A program made the position numbers and the translations under genes. Shown here in pieces: positions 18,601 through 25,813 of a DNA stretch of 64,000 nucleotides. The stretch covers positions 186,001 to 250,000 of the forward strand of contig CABJAP010000004.1 in assembly GCA_902363595.1 (NCBI GenBank), in the 5' to 3' direction. The notes beneath the pieces were generated by a model. The model was given only the letters and a program-made list of their open reading frames with translations. It had not been told where the DNA came from and searched no databases. How positions within the stretch are numbered: the first letter of the stretch is position 1; every line of letters starts with the position of its first letter. Source of the stretch: Clostridia bacterium. Lineage in GTDB: Bacteria; Bacillota; Clostridia; Peptostreptococcales; Anaerovoracaceae.

Positions 18601-20917
18601 AACAAAGATTCATTATACAGTGGTCGAGTTCAACGGAGACAAGGAAGTGACTGACAGCTACGATGACGAGTATACAACCGTTTACAGCGGCCTTACAGTA
18701 ACAAATACACATGTACCGGATAAAACTGCAGTAAAGGGCACGAAAATCTGGAAAGACGGGGAGGATTTATTTAAGACCAGACCGGACAGCGTTGAAGTAA
18801 CACTCTTTGCTGACGGCGCTGCGACCAATCGAAAAACAAAGGTGACAAAAGAAAATAACTGGACATATGAATTCAAGGAACTGCCCGTGTATAAAGATGG
18901 TGTAAAAATCGACTATTCGGTAAAGGAAACAAAAATAGGCGATCAGAAGGTGGAGACAGAAAATGAAAAAGAAACTGCTGCCGGCTATATTGTAACCTAT
19001 GATGGTACCAATATCATCAATACACTGGATGATTATGAGGCTTATTCCTGGGATGGAACGATTAAAGTCACAAAGAACGTTATCGCGGACAGCCGGCCGC
19101 AGAAAGTAACGGATACCTTCTATGTGGCACTCTTCAGCGATAAAGAATGCACCATTAGAGCGCAGATGCCGGATCCGAATCCTGAAGGTCAGGGGGCAGA
19201 CATGGATATCCCTGTTCAGAAAATCCAACTCAGCGGCAGTGATACAGGCACGGCAGAATTTAAAGGCATCCCGGTCGGCACCGCTGATGAGGCGATCACT
19301 TACTATCTGGCCGAAGTAGCAGATGACAGCGGACAACTACTTGGTGAGGATTATGAATATCGTGCATCCATAAAGGTTGACGGAACACCAGGCAATCAGA
19401 TCGAACTGACTGTAAAAAACCATCAGGGGAAAGCAGAAATAACCAACTCCTTTAATAATGAAACCTCTGTCAAGGGTGTTAAGAATTGGGAAAACGATCA
19501 ATTCGTAGCAGATTTGTTCCGGCCGGACAGCATTACGGTAAAATTGCTTCAAAATGGGAAAGTATATCAAACGAAAGAGGTAAAAGCCGACGACAAGGGG
19601 GAGTGGATTTATACCTTTGATAAGCTGCCTAAATTTGATAAGCACGGAACCTTATATCAATATACGGTAGATGAAGTGGCGGTAGATGGATATTCAGTGA
19701 CTGCAGAAGGAATGGATTTGACGAACACGCTGCAAGGTTATCTGGCCGGCTCAGTTTCCATTACCAAAAAGGTTACGCTCAGAGGCAGTCCATACAATGT
19801 GGCCGGTGTGTTCTACGCAGGAATATTTACAGATCCGGCGTGCAAGAATATTCTTACTGTAAATCAGGACGGCAGGGAAGTGTCTGCAGTAGCAGCCCTT
19901 CCGGTGGATGGCACTCAGAGTCAGGCTGTGACGGTCGATGGTCTGCCCTTGGGAGCTGGCGGAGAACCAGTTAAATACTATATTGCGGAAACGGACAGTA
20001 AGGGAAATGCCATCACCGAAGGCAATGAGTTTACCATCAGCATTGATCACCCAGAGGTAACGGTAGACGCGCGTGGTACAAAAGCAGTAACAATTACCAA
20101 CGAATATGCCCAAAAAGCAGAACTGAGCGGGACCAAAACCTGGAATGACGATAATAACGCAGAAAATAAACGGCCGGCTTCCATCAAAGTAACGCTGCTG
20201 CAAAATGGAAAGGTATATAAAGATCCCATTACAGACAGCGCGCTTGTAAAAACGGTTACTGCAAAAGATAATTGGTCCTATCATTTTGTTAATCTTGCAG
20301 ATAAAGATGAGACGGGAAAACCATATGAGTATTCGGTAATGGAAACAGGCGCTGAAGCAGCGTATACGTCGGAAGTGAGCGGTATGAATCTGGTCAATAC
20401 CCTCAACGTGGAGCAATACTACTACCAAGGGACCATCGACATTACGAAAAAGACGATGCTGAGGGATAAAGCCTATAATGTGGATGATGTATATTATGCA
20501 GGTGTTTTTACTGACAGCCATTATACAAATTTGCTGACCGATGAAAACGGCGAGGATATCATCTACGCGATCGCACTGGATAATGAATCGCAGGCTTCGA
20601 TCCAGGTGCCTGTTCCTGCAGGAGCGAAGGGGGAAGCAATCACTTATTATGTAACAGAAGTTGATGAATATGGAACTCCTGTCGATTCGTCCGGCAGTCA
20701 GCAGTTTACCTGCGAAGTCAAAGGCGGGGTCTGTTCCGTTAAGGGCGGCGGCACTGGTAAGGTCACATTTACAAATACTTATCAAGTCAAAAAAGTTCCT
20801 CAGACGGGTGATTCTGATTCCAGCATGCTTTGGCTGCTGCTTCTATTGATCCTGGCAACACTCACAATAGGCTATGTTTTGATTTATAGAAAATTGGTCT
20901 CAGGAAGAAATAAATAG
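15656..20917 (+). CDS. Giant VWA/Cna-B sortase-anchored surface protein
   Basis: Wall-anchored adhesin or pilin-like protein of 1753 residues. A signal peptide covers residues 1-30 (cleavage after SFA). A von Willebrand A domain at about 88-335 has the MIDAS motif DTSNS (100-104) and LTDG near 222. A linker domain (about 336-455) leads to a SpaA-like domain (461-560) with SETTAPEGY. Then come beta-sandwich repeats: Cna-B type units near 690, 920, 1022, 1265 and 1485 (each like KIWxDGxDxxKxRPxSV), alternating with another unit like GTIDITKKT near 1130, 1360 and 1590. Such domains usually carry internal isopeptide bonds. The end is VPQTGDSDSS, a hydrophobic helix and tail RKLVSGRNK. AGGAGGAG precedes ATG 15656. 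The required sortase is not in the window. Confidence 0.93.
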   Translation: MKRKKKRTRLIAILAVVIMAFIQATPVSFAEQNTNSGSSQQITDASKKAQIYENGDLKIDKYIEGTDTENKFQVTLDVTTTEKLDEIPTSADAAVVLVMDTSNSMSDEKIAGSKKSRADAAVDAAKSFIDAFGTVEGSLTEKRLIKLVQFGSNAKVKNGWNWENVLSSSGKKRSKEDINSLDWSNGGTNIEGGLQLAYNVIKAADQDGTLEGIKNVNVIMLTDGCPTYHIADDASRNSTAYIKGARGGGNRASWNDHNSVTKDGGIAQKIKELKVNESPVSLYSIAFATGNASFQQSPRGNYKNQNVFTWLSGFSSKAFKSDDTEELINNFNAILTLIKLGAEAWYATDPMGENILYLGKSSQGGSQTENAFTYNESKRQLTWDLKNSPRTEQKDGRKTYYSYTLTYPIALDTTQKGFEFQKSVETNGLTDLAYFMFSKVNDDQVLSKLNHQQFEVPKIQGFCGDFTFKKVKEDKKTALPGANFQLSGTASGSEKTVIMNAASGEDGTVSFDKIPAGNYKLSETTAPEGYEASSSKYDVKVAYGNVTIEGKPAEEFTAIANTPKKVQLNVHKTIKLEAQANPKDIPDTLCFTFNLYKNGGSAGEPKVEGNALQSLTITAKELKEQGLALEKAFTDKVKSGEYVIIEDTSKVPAGWEYDTKMVAVTVADGKAVYSSGGNNFENKFYGLTDITAQKEWKYNDFQDKKTPTSVQFELWHKIGTQESKVDITGNPATLRPDSNGEWKASTKVTWENLPQYSVAQNGIATKIHYFVKEINIADDDADHYDSNIDDSGLNVTNEYKKPGPTPEISKKIEIAGDEAGTIPKEFSFQFKLYKGTQELGTAVISNDTEKQEGVYGPVKFVGSDNKPVKLAKGDYIIQETAADGWGKADDIRVKVDSYGDITYNNQNSVTATNTWLGLKDVTAEKIWSDGNDQDKVRPDKITLALKKDGTLIEDSKQEITVDGSKNKDVAVWKKLPVYHPDKTKIHYTVVEFNGDKEVTDSYDDEYTTVYSGLTVTNTHVPDKTAVKGTKIWKDGEDLFKTRPDSVEVTLFADGAATNRKTKVTKENNWTYEFKELPVYKDGVKIDYSVKETKIGDQKVETENEKETAAGYIVTYDGTNIINTLDDYEAYSWDGTIKVTKNVIADSRPQKVTDTFYVALFSDKECTIRAQMPDPNPEGQGADMDIPVQKIQLSGSDTGTAEFKGIPVGTADEAITYYLAEVADDSGQLLGEDYEYRASIKVDGTPGNQIELTVKNHQGKAEITNSFNNETSVKGVKNWENDQFVADLFRPDSITVKLLQNGKVYQTKEVKADDKGEWIYTFDKLPKFDKHGTLYQYTVDEVAVDGYSVTAEGMDLTNTLQGYLAGSVSITKKVTLRGSPYNVAGVFYAGIFTDPACKNILTVNQDGREVSAVAALPVDGTQSQAVTVDGLPLGAGGEPVKYYIAETDSKGNAITEGNEFTISIDHPEVTVDARGTKAVTITNEYAQKAELSGTKTWNDDNNAENKRPASIKVTLLQNGKVYKDPITDSALVKTVTAKDNWSYHFVNLADKDETGKPYEYSVMETGAEAAYTSEVSGMNLVNTLNVEQYYYQGTIDITKKTMLRDKAYNVDDVYYAGVFTDSHYTNLLTDENGEDIIYAIALDNESQASIQVPVPAGAKGEAITYYVTEVDEYGTPVDSSGSQQFTCEVKGGVCSVKGGGTGKVTFTNTYQVKKVPQTGDSDSSMLWLLLLLILATLTIGYVLIYRKLVSGRNK

Positions 20918-20930
20918 TTTACAGATATAT

Positions 20931-20980
20931 GAAAAACCATATACTGGAGGATCTCATTCCTCTTTGTATATGGTTTTTTG
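20931..20980 (+). terminator. Intrinsic terminator after adhesin gene
   Basis: GAAAAACCATATAC pairs with GTATATGGTTTTTT (20966-20979) around a 21-base loop that itself contains GGAGGATCTCATTCCTC. It ends in a T tract. The A-rich left arm could also act on the minus strand for the convergent M23 gene. Confidence 0.85.
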
Positions 20981-21018
20981 ATACAATTGACATGATCCCA
21001 GCAGATCGTTTTATTCGA

Positions 21019-21669
21019 TTATAAGCCTTTAATATAATCGGTTGGGTCGACATAAGCGCTATCTCTAGTCATTTCCAGATGCAGATGTGATTCCTCCAAC
21101 GTCTCGAATAGAGCAGTTTCCCCTACAATCCCGATGACATCTCCTTGCTTTACTACATTGCCTTCCTCAGTAAGCCCCTTCTCCGCAAGATTGGAATAAA
21201 TGGATACAATGCCATTACCATGCGTAATTTCCACTGTCATACCATAGCGATCATCTTCAGCAACTTTTGTAACCGTGCCGCCTGCGATGGCTTTGACTTT
21301 CGTACTAAGAGCAGCGGCGATATCGATGCCCGGATGGGTCATATACTGGTCCAGAGTCTTTGAATAGATGGGCATATCCATGGAATACTCCATTTGTATC
21401 TTTCCATTTAAGGGTGCGATGTAATCGGCGGATGCTTTTTTCTCAGCTTTTTTTTCCGAATTCGTGCTGTCCACTACCGGGGTCTGCGCAGCCGCCTGTG
21501 TACCTTCCGTTTCCGTTTTCGTATTTTTGGAAATTTCCATATTCTTGTCTTCGGTATTCAATTTATCCAAATTGGATTTAACTGCAAATACTGAGGTAAG
21601 CGCTACGACACAGAAACACAGGACCAACGCCAGTGCTGCCCGATCTTTTTTCTTTTTCTTTTCTCGCAT
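21019..21669 (-). CDS. M23 (LytM) peptidase, SpoIIQ-like
   Basis: Membrane-anchored peptidoglycan endopeptidase-type protein of 216 residues. A basic N terminus (MREKKKKKDR) is followed by one membrane segment (about 11-30), a polar linker rich in Lys/Glu/Thr, and a C-terminal M23 domain (about 100-212). Zinc ligands are visible in THPGIDIAA (His and Asp) and SHLHLEM (His-x-His), so the site looks intact. Size and layout resemble SpoIIQ, the forespore engulfment protein. In Bacillus SpoIIQ the site is degenerate, whereas clostridial versions keep it. GGAGGTG precedes ATG 21669. A general cell-wall hydrolase or divisome LytM factor is the alternative. Confidence 0.82.
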   Translation of the reverse strand: MREKKKKKDRAALALVLCFCVVALTSVFAVKSNLDKLNTEDKNMEISKNTKTETEGTQAAAQTPVVDSTNSEKKAEKKASADYIAPLNGKIQMEYSMDMPIYSKTLDQYMTHPGIDIAAALSTKVKAIAGGTVTKVAEDDRYGMTVEITHGNGIVSIYSNLAEKGLTEEGNVVKQGDVIGIVGETALFETLEESHLHLEMTRDSAYVDPTDYIKGL

Positions 21670-21732
21670 AAAGTTTCACCTCCAATATTCTTTATTATCG
21701 CCATAGTTGAAAATTTTCATACTGTCAATTGC

Positions 21733-21783
21733 TTGTAATTCATATGACTTGTGGTATAATGTTCGCATGGATTTATACGGCGT
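21733..21783 (+). promoter_or_regulatory. Promoter with first copy of 28-bp repeat
   Basis: TTGTAA (21733-21738), a 16-base spacer ending in TGG, and TATAAT (21755-21760) form an extended -10 promoter. TATAAT and the 22 bases after it recur at 21833 with one mismatch. Confidence 0.6.
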
Positions 21784-21832
21784 TGCCGAAAGGAGGCGAA
21801 CATTGAAATACGACTCGACATAGCTCGGGTAT

Positions 21833-21861
21833 TATAATGTTCGCGTGGATTTATACGGCGG
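21833..21861 (+). repeat. Second copy of TATAAT-containing 28-bp repeat
   Basis: The segment starting TATAATGTTCGC and ending TTTATACGGCG repeats the one at 21755-21783 with a single A/G difference, 78 bases downstream. It may be a duplicated promoter or a duplicated protein-binding site. An AGGAGG followed by a six-codon TTG reading frame lies between the copies (21793-21823). Confidence 0.7.
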
Positions 21862-21900
21862 TGCGCTGCTGTAGTGTTTGATGAGGTAATGAGGTGAAAT

Positions 21901-23139
21901 ATGTCAGATTATATTTTAGCAAAACAAAACGGAAGAAAAATCCCTTTAGAGGATAAAATATTTGGTATCAGCAATCGGGCGAAGAATATGATTGCGGAAA
22001 AGGGCGCCGGTCAGGTAATCAATGCTACGATTGGCTCGCTGCTGGATGACGACGGCAATCTGGTTGTGCTATCTTCAGTGGCAGAAGCGGTAAAGGAGCT
22101 TGAACCTGTTGACTTTGCCGATTATGCACCCATCGGCGGTATTCCACAGTTTCGCGAGGCCGTAAAAAAAGCAGCTTTTGGAAGCTTTCAGCCAAAACGT
22201 TTTACCGAGGCGGTTTCAACGCCTGGAGGCACAGGCGCAATTCGAAATGCCATCGCCAATTACTCGGAGCCGGGCGACAAGATTTTGACATCTGATTGGC
22301 ATTGGGCTCCCTATAATACGATCGCCGGCGAAATGGGCCGGACCATTGACACTTACCAGATGTTTGACGAACAGGGCAGATTTAATGGAGCTGCTTTTGC
22401 TGAAAAGGTTGAAGAACTGTCTGAGGCGCAGGGAAGCTTAGTAATCATTTTAAACACCCCGGCTCACAATCCCACCGGCTATTCACTGACACTGGAAGAT
22501 TGGGACCGAGTGATGGATTCGATCAAGTCGGCGGCTGTAAAGGCGGAAAGCATCGTGCTTTTGGTGGATGTGGCTTATATTGATTTTGCAGGAGATGAAG
22601 AAGAGTACAGGAGATTTCTGCCTAGGCTGGAAGCTGTACCTGAGAATGTTCTTCCCATCATCGCTTATAGTTTATCCAAAACATACACGCTTTATGGCAC
22701 CAGATGCGGAGCAATGATCTGTATGGCGCAGACCGAAGCTATTGCGGCTGAGTTCAAACGCGTATGCGAGTTTTCATCAAGAGGTTCTTGGTCCAACAGC
22801 GCCAAACTGGCTCAGGTGATTTTGTCGAAAATCTATGGCGATCCTGAACTCTTGAAAAAAGTTGACCAGGAGCGCGCTGGCTATCGTGAGATGCTCATTA
22901 AGAGAGGGCGTGCTTTTGAAGAGGAAGCAAAAAAAGCAGACTTAGAGATTGTTCCTTTTGATGCAGGCTTCTTCGTATCAATTCCTTGTGATCGTCCGGA
23001 TGAAGTCAGCAAGCAATTGGAAAACCAAGGACTTTTCATTGTTCCTTTGGCAAAAGGTCTGCGCGTATCGATAGCATCTGTATCAGAAGCTGCCTGCAGA
23101 AAGATTCCGGGAATGGTCAAGGCAGCAATGGAAAAATAA
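21901..23139 (+). CDS. PLP-dependent class I/II aminotransferase
   Basis: Fold-type I aminotransferase of 412 residues that moves an amino group between an amino acid and a 2-oxo acid. Visible elements are the cofactor loop TPGGTGAIRNA, the pair LNTPAHNPTG with the conserved Asn-Pro, DVAYIDFAG, and the Schiff-base Lys in AYSLSKTYTLYGTRCG. The C-terminal RVSIAS contains the carboxylate-binding Arg region. The sequence resembles the aromatic/aspartate aminotransferases of Clostridia, but the substrate cannot be set from motifs. ATG 21901 follows GAGGTG. The gene stands alone, with a 120-base upstream region containing two copies of a TATAAT-bearing repeat, and is followed by a 470-base gene-free stretch. 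Confidence 0.9.
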   Translation: MSDYILAKQNGRKIPLEDKIFGISNRAKNMIAEKGAGQVINATIGSLLDDDGNLVVLSSVAEAVKELEPVDFADYAPIGGIPQFREAVKKAAFGSFQPKRFTEAVSTPGGTGAIRNAIANYSEPGDKILTSDWHWAPYNTIAGEMGRTIDTYQMFDEQGRFNGAAFAEKVEELSEAQGSLVIILNTPAHNPTGYSLTLEDWDRVMDSIKSAAVKAESIVLLVDVAYIDFAGDEEEYRRFLPRLEAVPENVLPIIAYSLSKTYTLYGTRCGAMICMAQTEAIAAEFKRVCEFSSRGSWSNSAKLAQVILSKIYGDPELLKKVDQERAGYREMLIKRGRAFEEEAKKADLEIVPFDAGFFVSIPCDRPDEVSKQLENQGLFIVPLAKGLRVSIASVSEAACRKIPGMVKAAMEK

Positions 23140-23613
23140 AGAGATTTGTCTCATATCGGTTGCGTTTTTCGGGGATGAGTGCGCGCAGAAAATGTAAATT
23201 TGTCCCTTTTATATTCGAAACTCGGTGTTTTTCTGGTAATGTCCATATAAAATTTGCTTTTTTGACCCATTTTCAGAGGGTGGAAGCTGATTTGTAAATT
23301 TTTTAGTTTTAGTTAGTGCAAACTTATGACTGTGAATTGCTGATTTACAACAAACTAATTGAGATTAAGGTTGAATACATGAAAAACAGGGCGTTTTTAT
23401 ATGGACATTCGTCCTGATTTTGTTCATTTCGAATATAAATCCGCAAATAAACGGAAAAAAGCCAAGAACTCCCAAGATTTTGCCGCAGCTGTCGAATAGA
23501 GGCTAGAGTCAGAAAATTTTTTATAGAAGACGAGCTTTTTCTAAAAAGCCTATTTGACTATCCGATAAATATTGGTTATAATAAATAACAGTTTATGAAA
23601 GAAATACAATTTT
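23140..23613. other. Gene-free stretch with nested inverted repeats
   Basis: There is no credible reading frame. The main content is the nested inverted-repeat element described at 23193-23452. After that comes AT-rich sequence with GGTTATAATAAATAACAG just before tRNA-Gly, where TATAAT at 23576-23581 may be part of the tRNA promoter. Confidence 0.6.
23193..23452. repeat. MITE-like element or structured RNA with nested inverted repeats
   Basis: Two perfect arm pairs are nested with equal 17-base spacing: TTTATATTCGAAA (23208-23220) with TTTCGAATATAAA (23427-23439), and AATGTCCATATAAAA (23238-23252) with TTTTATATGGACATT (23395-23409). Flanks GTAAATTTG and CAAATAAAC extend the ends imperfectly. 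The interior holds a smaller pair, TTGTAAAT and ATTTACAA. No open frame lies inside. Confidence 0.65.
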
Positions 23614-23687
23614 GCGGATGTGGTTCAATGGTAGAACTCCAGCTTCCCAAGCTGGCGACGAGGGTTCGATTCCCTTCATCCGCTCCA
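23614..23687 (+). tRNA. tRNA-Gly (anticodon CCC)
   Basis: A 74-base cloverleaf: acceptor GCGGATG pairs with CATCCGC, and the D arm contains GGTTCAATGGTAGAAC. Anticodon stem CCAGC/GCTGG encloses loop TTCCCAA with CCC at positions 34-36. The T arm is GAGGGTTCGATTCCCTT, the discriminator is T and CCA is encoded. The anticodon reads GGG glycine codons. Confidence 0.95.
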
Positions 23688-23693
23688 TGTTGA

Positions 23694-23718
23694 AAACCCG
23701 CTAAAGCGCGGGTTTTTC
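23694..23718 (+). terminator. Intrinsic terminator after tRNA-Gly
   Basis: AAACCCGC and GCGGGTTT pair around a six-base loop, seven bases after the tRNA, and are followed by T residues. Confidence 0.85.
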
Positions 23719-23736
23719 ATTATATTTAAAATACCC

Positions 23737-23765
23737 TTGACAATCGCCAGCTTCCATGGTATATT
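23737..23765 (+). promoter_or_regulatory. Consensus promoter P1 upstream of csp
   Basis: A perfect TTGACA (23737-23742), a 17-base spacer and TATATT (23760-23765) predict transcription from about 23772, some 120 bases before the cold-shock gene. Confidence 0.85.
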
Positions 23766-23771
23766 AAATAC

Positions 23772-23852
23772 ATATTCTAAATGTCGCATTGTCTCACATG
23801 TTTTTGTAAGTCACTGGTTCATTCGATGATTTACAAAAGCATGTGTTTTTTT
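23772..23852 (+). ncRNA. Leader or small RNA ending in a terminator hairpin before csp
   Basis: From the predicted start at 23772 the transcript meets CACATGTTTTTGTAA (23795-23809). This pairs imperfectly with TTTACAAAAGCATGTG (23830-23845) and is followed by seven T. That is an intrinsic terminator giving an RNA of about 80 nt, or an attenuator in the csp leader. Confidence 0.6.
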
Positions 23853-23867
23853 GTCTAACAGTTGGGG

Positions 23868-23873
23868 TATAAT
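23868..23873 (+). promoter_or_regulatory. Possible second promoter P2 of csp
   Basis: TATAAT lies 19 bases before the csp start, just after the terminator hairpin. No recognisable -35 is placed 16-18 bases upstream; the segment there is GTTTTT. Confidence 0.4.
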
Positions 23874-23892
23874 AAAAAATGGAGGTGCCACA

Positions 23893-24105
23893 ATGAATAA
23901 TGGTACAGTAAAATGGTTTAATGCTGATAAGGGATTTGGATTTATTACGAATGATGATACAAAGGAAGAAGTTTTTGTTCATTTTTCTGCGATTCAGGGA
24001 GAGGGATATAAGACCCTTGCTGACGGACAGAACGTAACCTTCGATACAGAAGCGGATCCGAAGAACAGTCAGAAAGTAAGAGCGATCAACGTATACGCAG
24101 CTTAA
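23893..24105 (+). CDS. Cold-shock domain protein
   Basis: Small single-stranded nucleic-acid binding protein of the CspA family, acting as an RNA chaperone in the cytoplasm. The 70 residues form one OB-fold cold-shock domain with RNP1 KGFGFI and RNP2 VFVHF, starting [17 protein letters not shown] 23893 has GGAGGTG at 23881-23887; the frame is open upstream to 23851 but the domain starts here. The upstream region contains a strong promoter and a terminator hairpin, so expression may depend on read-through, a usual way to sense cold or transcription speed. Another paralogue assignment (cspB, cspD) cannot be decided. Confidence 0.95.
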   Translation: MNNGTVKWFNADKGFGFITNDDTKEEVFVHFSAIQGEGYKTLADGQNVTFDTEADPKNSQKVRAINVYAA

Positions 24106-24151
24106 CCTCCGCTATGGAGAAGGCCAGCACTAGTTGATGCATCCAAATACA

Positions 24152-24184
24152 AGCCCTGGAAGATTGAATCTTTCGGGGTTTTTT
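24152..24184 (+). terminator. Intrinsic terminator after csp
   Basis: AGCCCTGGAAGATT pairs with AATCTTTCGGGGTT with a small internal mismatch and ends in six T. Confidence 0.75.
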
Positions 24185-24189
24185 CATAG

Positions 24190-24226
24190 AAAAAAAGCAA
24201 ACCCTATATTTTAACACCAGGGTTTG
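24190..24226 (-). terminator. Hairpin CAAACCCT/AGGGTTTG with T tract on minus strand
   Basis: CAAACCCT (24198-24205) and AGGGTTTG (24219-24226) are exact complements. On the minus strand the hairpin is followed by seven T. No minus-strand gene lies to its right, so it may instead be an operator in front of the MerR-type gene. Confidence 0.4.
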
Positions 24227-24260
24227 AGAATCTGTCATAATCGGGAAGGAGGTGCAAGAA

Positions 24261-25052
24261 ATGAACACATTTAGAACCAATGAAGTGGCAAAAATGATCG
24301 GGATTCATGTAAATACGGTCCGGCTTTATGAGGAATGCGGCCTAATCCCAAAACCCGAGCGTCAGGAAAATGGCTACAGAATTTTTACCGATCTGCATAT
24401 TGAACAATTTCGGCTGGCTCGTAAGGTCTTGCAAACCGAAATCCTGCAAAACGGACTTCGTAAGCTGGCTGTATGCATCGTTAAGACTTCAGCTGCGGGA
24501 GATTATGATAAAGCTGAGGATCTGATCGGGCAATATGTTGAACGGGTAAATGCAGAGGAAGAGAAGGCAAATGAAGCAATCAAAATTGCCAGAAAGATAC
24601 TTTCAGGCATTGAAGGAAATTGTGAAATAGAGGATAAAACCTATTCGCGAAAAGAAGCAGCCGATTTTCTGGAGGTGTCTATCGATACACTTCGAAACTG
24701 GGAATTGAATGGCCTTTTTACCATAAAACGCCGTCAGAATGGGTATCGGGTTTATACAGAAGCGGATTTGCAGGGGCTTATGATCATCCGCTCAATGCGA
24801 TGCGCAAACTATTCCCTCGCTGCAATATTGAGAATGCTGCGGGCATTGTCAAGCGATCCAAAGGCGAATATTCTGGAAATCATCGATACGCCGGAATTAG
24901 ATGACGACATTATCACCGCCTGTGATCGGCTGCTGACTTCATTAAAAGAGGCGAAAGACAATGCGCTGTTTGCAGCCCAACAAATTAAAAAATTGAAGAG
25001 GATGACCAGCAATAAGCCTACACTTACCCACCAGAGCGACGGAACATGCTAG
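24261..25052 (+). CDS. Transcription regulator with two MerR-type HTH domains
   Basis: 263-residue regulator with two winged-helix MerR DNA-binding domains in one chain. Residues 1-70 contain TNEVAKMIGIHVNTVRLYEECGL and a wing RQENGYRIFT. Residues about 130-200 contain SRKEAADFLEVSIDTLRNWELNG and RRQNGYRVYT. The first is followed by a helical stretch (80-125), the second by a C-terminal helix rich in Lys and Asp. MerR proteins normally dimerise to bind a palindrome, and a tandem protein could bind as one chain. ATG 24261 has AAGGAGGTG nearby (24246-24254). It lies 35 bases before an ABC exporter pair and probably controls it in response to a drug-like ligand. Confidence 0.88.
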   Translation: MNTFRTNEVAKMIGIHVNTVRLYEECGLIPKPERQENGYRIFTDLHIEQFRLARKVLQTEILQNGLRKLAVCIVKTSAAGDYDKAEDLIGQYVERVNAEEEKANEAIKIARKILSGIEGNCEIEDKTYSRKEAADFLEVSIDTLRNWELNGLFTIKRRQNGYRVYTEADLQGLMIIRSMRCANYSLAAILRMLRALSSDPKANILEIIDTPELDDDIITACDRLLTSLKEAKDNALFAAQQIKKLKRMTSNKPTLTHQSDGTC

Positions 25053-25087
25053 TCTTTATACACATCAACATAAGGAGGTATAAAGAC

Positions 25088-25813
25088 ATGGATCAAACAA
25101 TCCAAATTTCCGGCCTGAGCAAATCCTACGCCGGAAAGAACGTAATCGATCATCTCAGCATATCGGTTGCGGCAGGTGAAGTATATGGGCTTTTGGGGGC
25201 CAATGGGGCAGGGAAGAGTACCACCATCGAGTGCGTCCTGGGAACGAGAAGCGCTGACAGCGGCATTGTGCGCATCCTGGGGGTTGGCCCGCAAAAAAAA
25301 CGTAAACAACTTTTTGAGCAAGTGGGCGTTCAGTTTCAGGAGGCTAATTACCCGGATAAAATCAAGGTCAAAGAGCTGTGCGAAGAAACAGCCTGCCTTT
25401 ACAAAACACCTGCAGACTATGTGCAGCTGCTGGATCGGTTTGGCTTGATAGAAAAGAAAGGTGCCTTTATCAGCGAATTGTCAGGGGGGCAGAAACAAAA
25501 ACTGTTTATTGTTTTGGCATTGATACCGGACCCGAAAGTCGTCTTTTTAGATGAGCTGACGACCGGCCTGGATCCTAAAGCACGGCGCAGCGTGTGGAAA
25601 AGCCTGCTGGAATTGAAAGCGCAGGGGCTAACCATATTTTTGACTTCTCATTATATGGATGAAGTCGAGGTGCTTTGCGACAGAATCGGAATACTGAAAG
25701 CAGGAAAGCTGATTTTTACCGGTACAGTACGAGAAGCGATGGAGCAGAGCGCCTGTTCCAAGTTTGAAGATGCCTATCTATGGTTTAGCGGAGAGGAGGC
25801 CGACGATGAATAA
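25088..25813 (+). CDS. ABC exporter ATP-binding protein (drug/polyketide resistance type)
   Basis: ATPase subunit of an ABC-2 type exporter, 241 residues. Walker A is GANGAGKST near residue 38, Q loop FQEANYPD, signature LSGGQKQKL, Walker B VVFLDELTTGLD and switch His in LTSHYMDEVE. Walker B has ELT in place of the usual EPT. The class is that of DrrA/CcmA-like resistance and lipid exporters. ATG 25088 follows AAGGAGGT; earlier in-frame starts overlap the regulator gene and lack a ribosome site. It overlaps the permease gene by 8 bases, so the two are translationally coupled. The double-MerR gene upstream probably controls expression. Substrate unknown. Confidence 0.92.
   Translation: MDQTIQISGLSKSYAGKNVIDHLSISVAAGEVYGLLGANGAGKSTTIECVLGTRSADSGIVRILGVGPQKKRKQLFEQVGVQFQEANYPDKIKVKELCEETACLYKTPADYVQLLDRFGLIEKKGAFISELSGGQKQKLFIVLALIPDPKVVFLDELTTGLDPKARRSVWKSLLELKAQGLTIFLTSHYMDEVEVLCDRIGILKAGKLIFTGTVREAMEQSACSKFEDAYLWFSGEEADDE

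Noticed and set aside
19751..20785. 344-codon minus-strand open frame inside the adhesin gene
   Set aside because: It is antisense to repeated Cna-B coding sequence, has no ribosome site and a composition typical of shadow frames.
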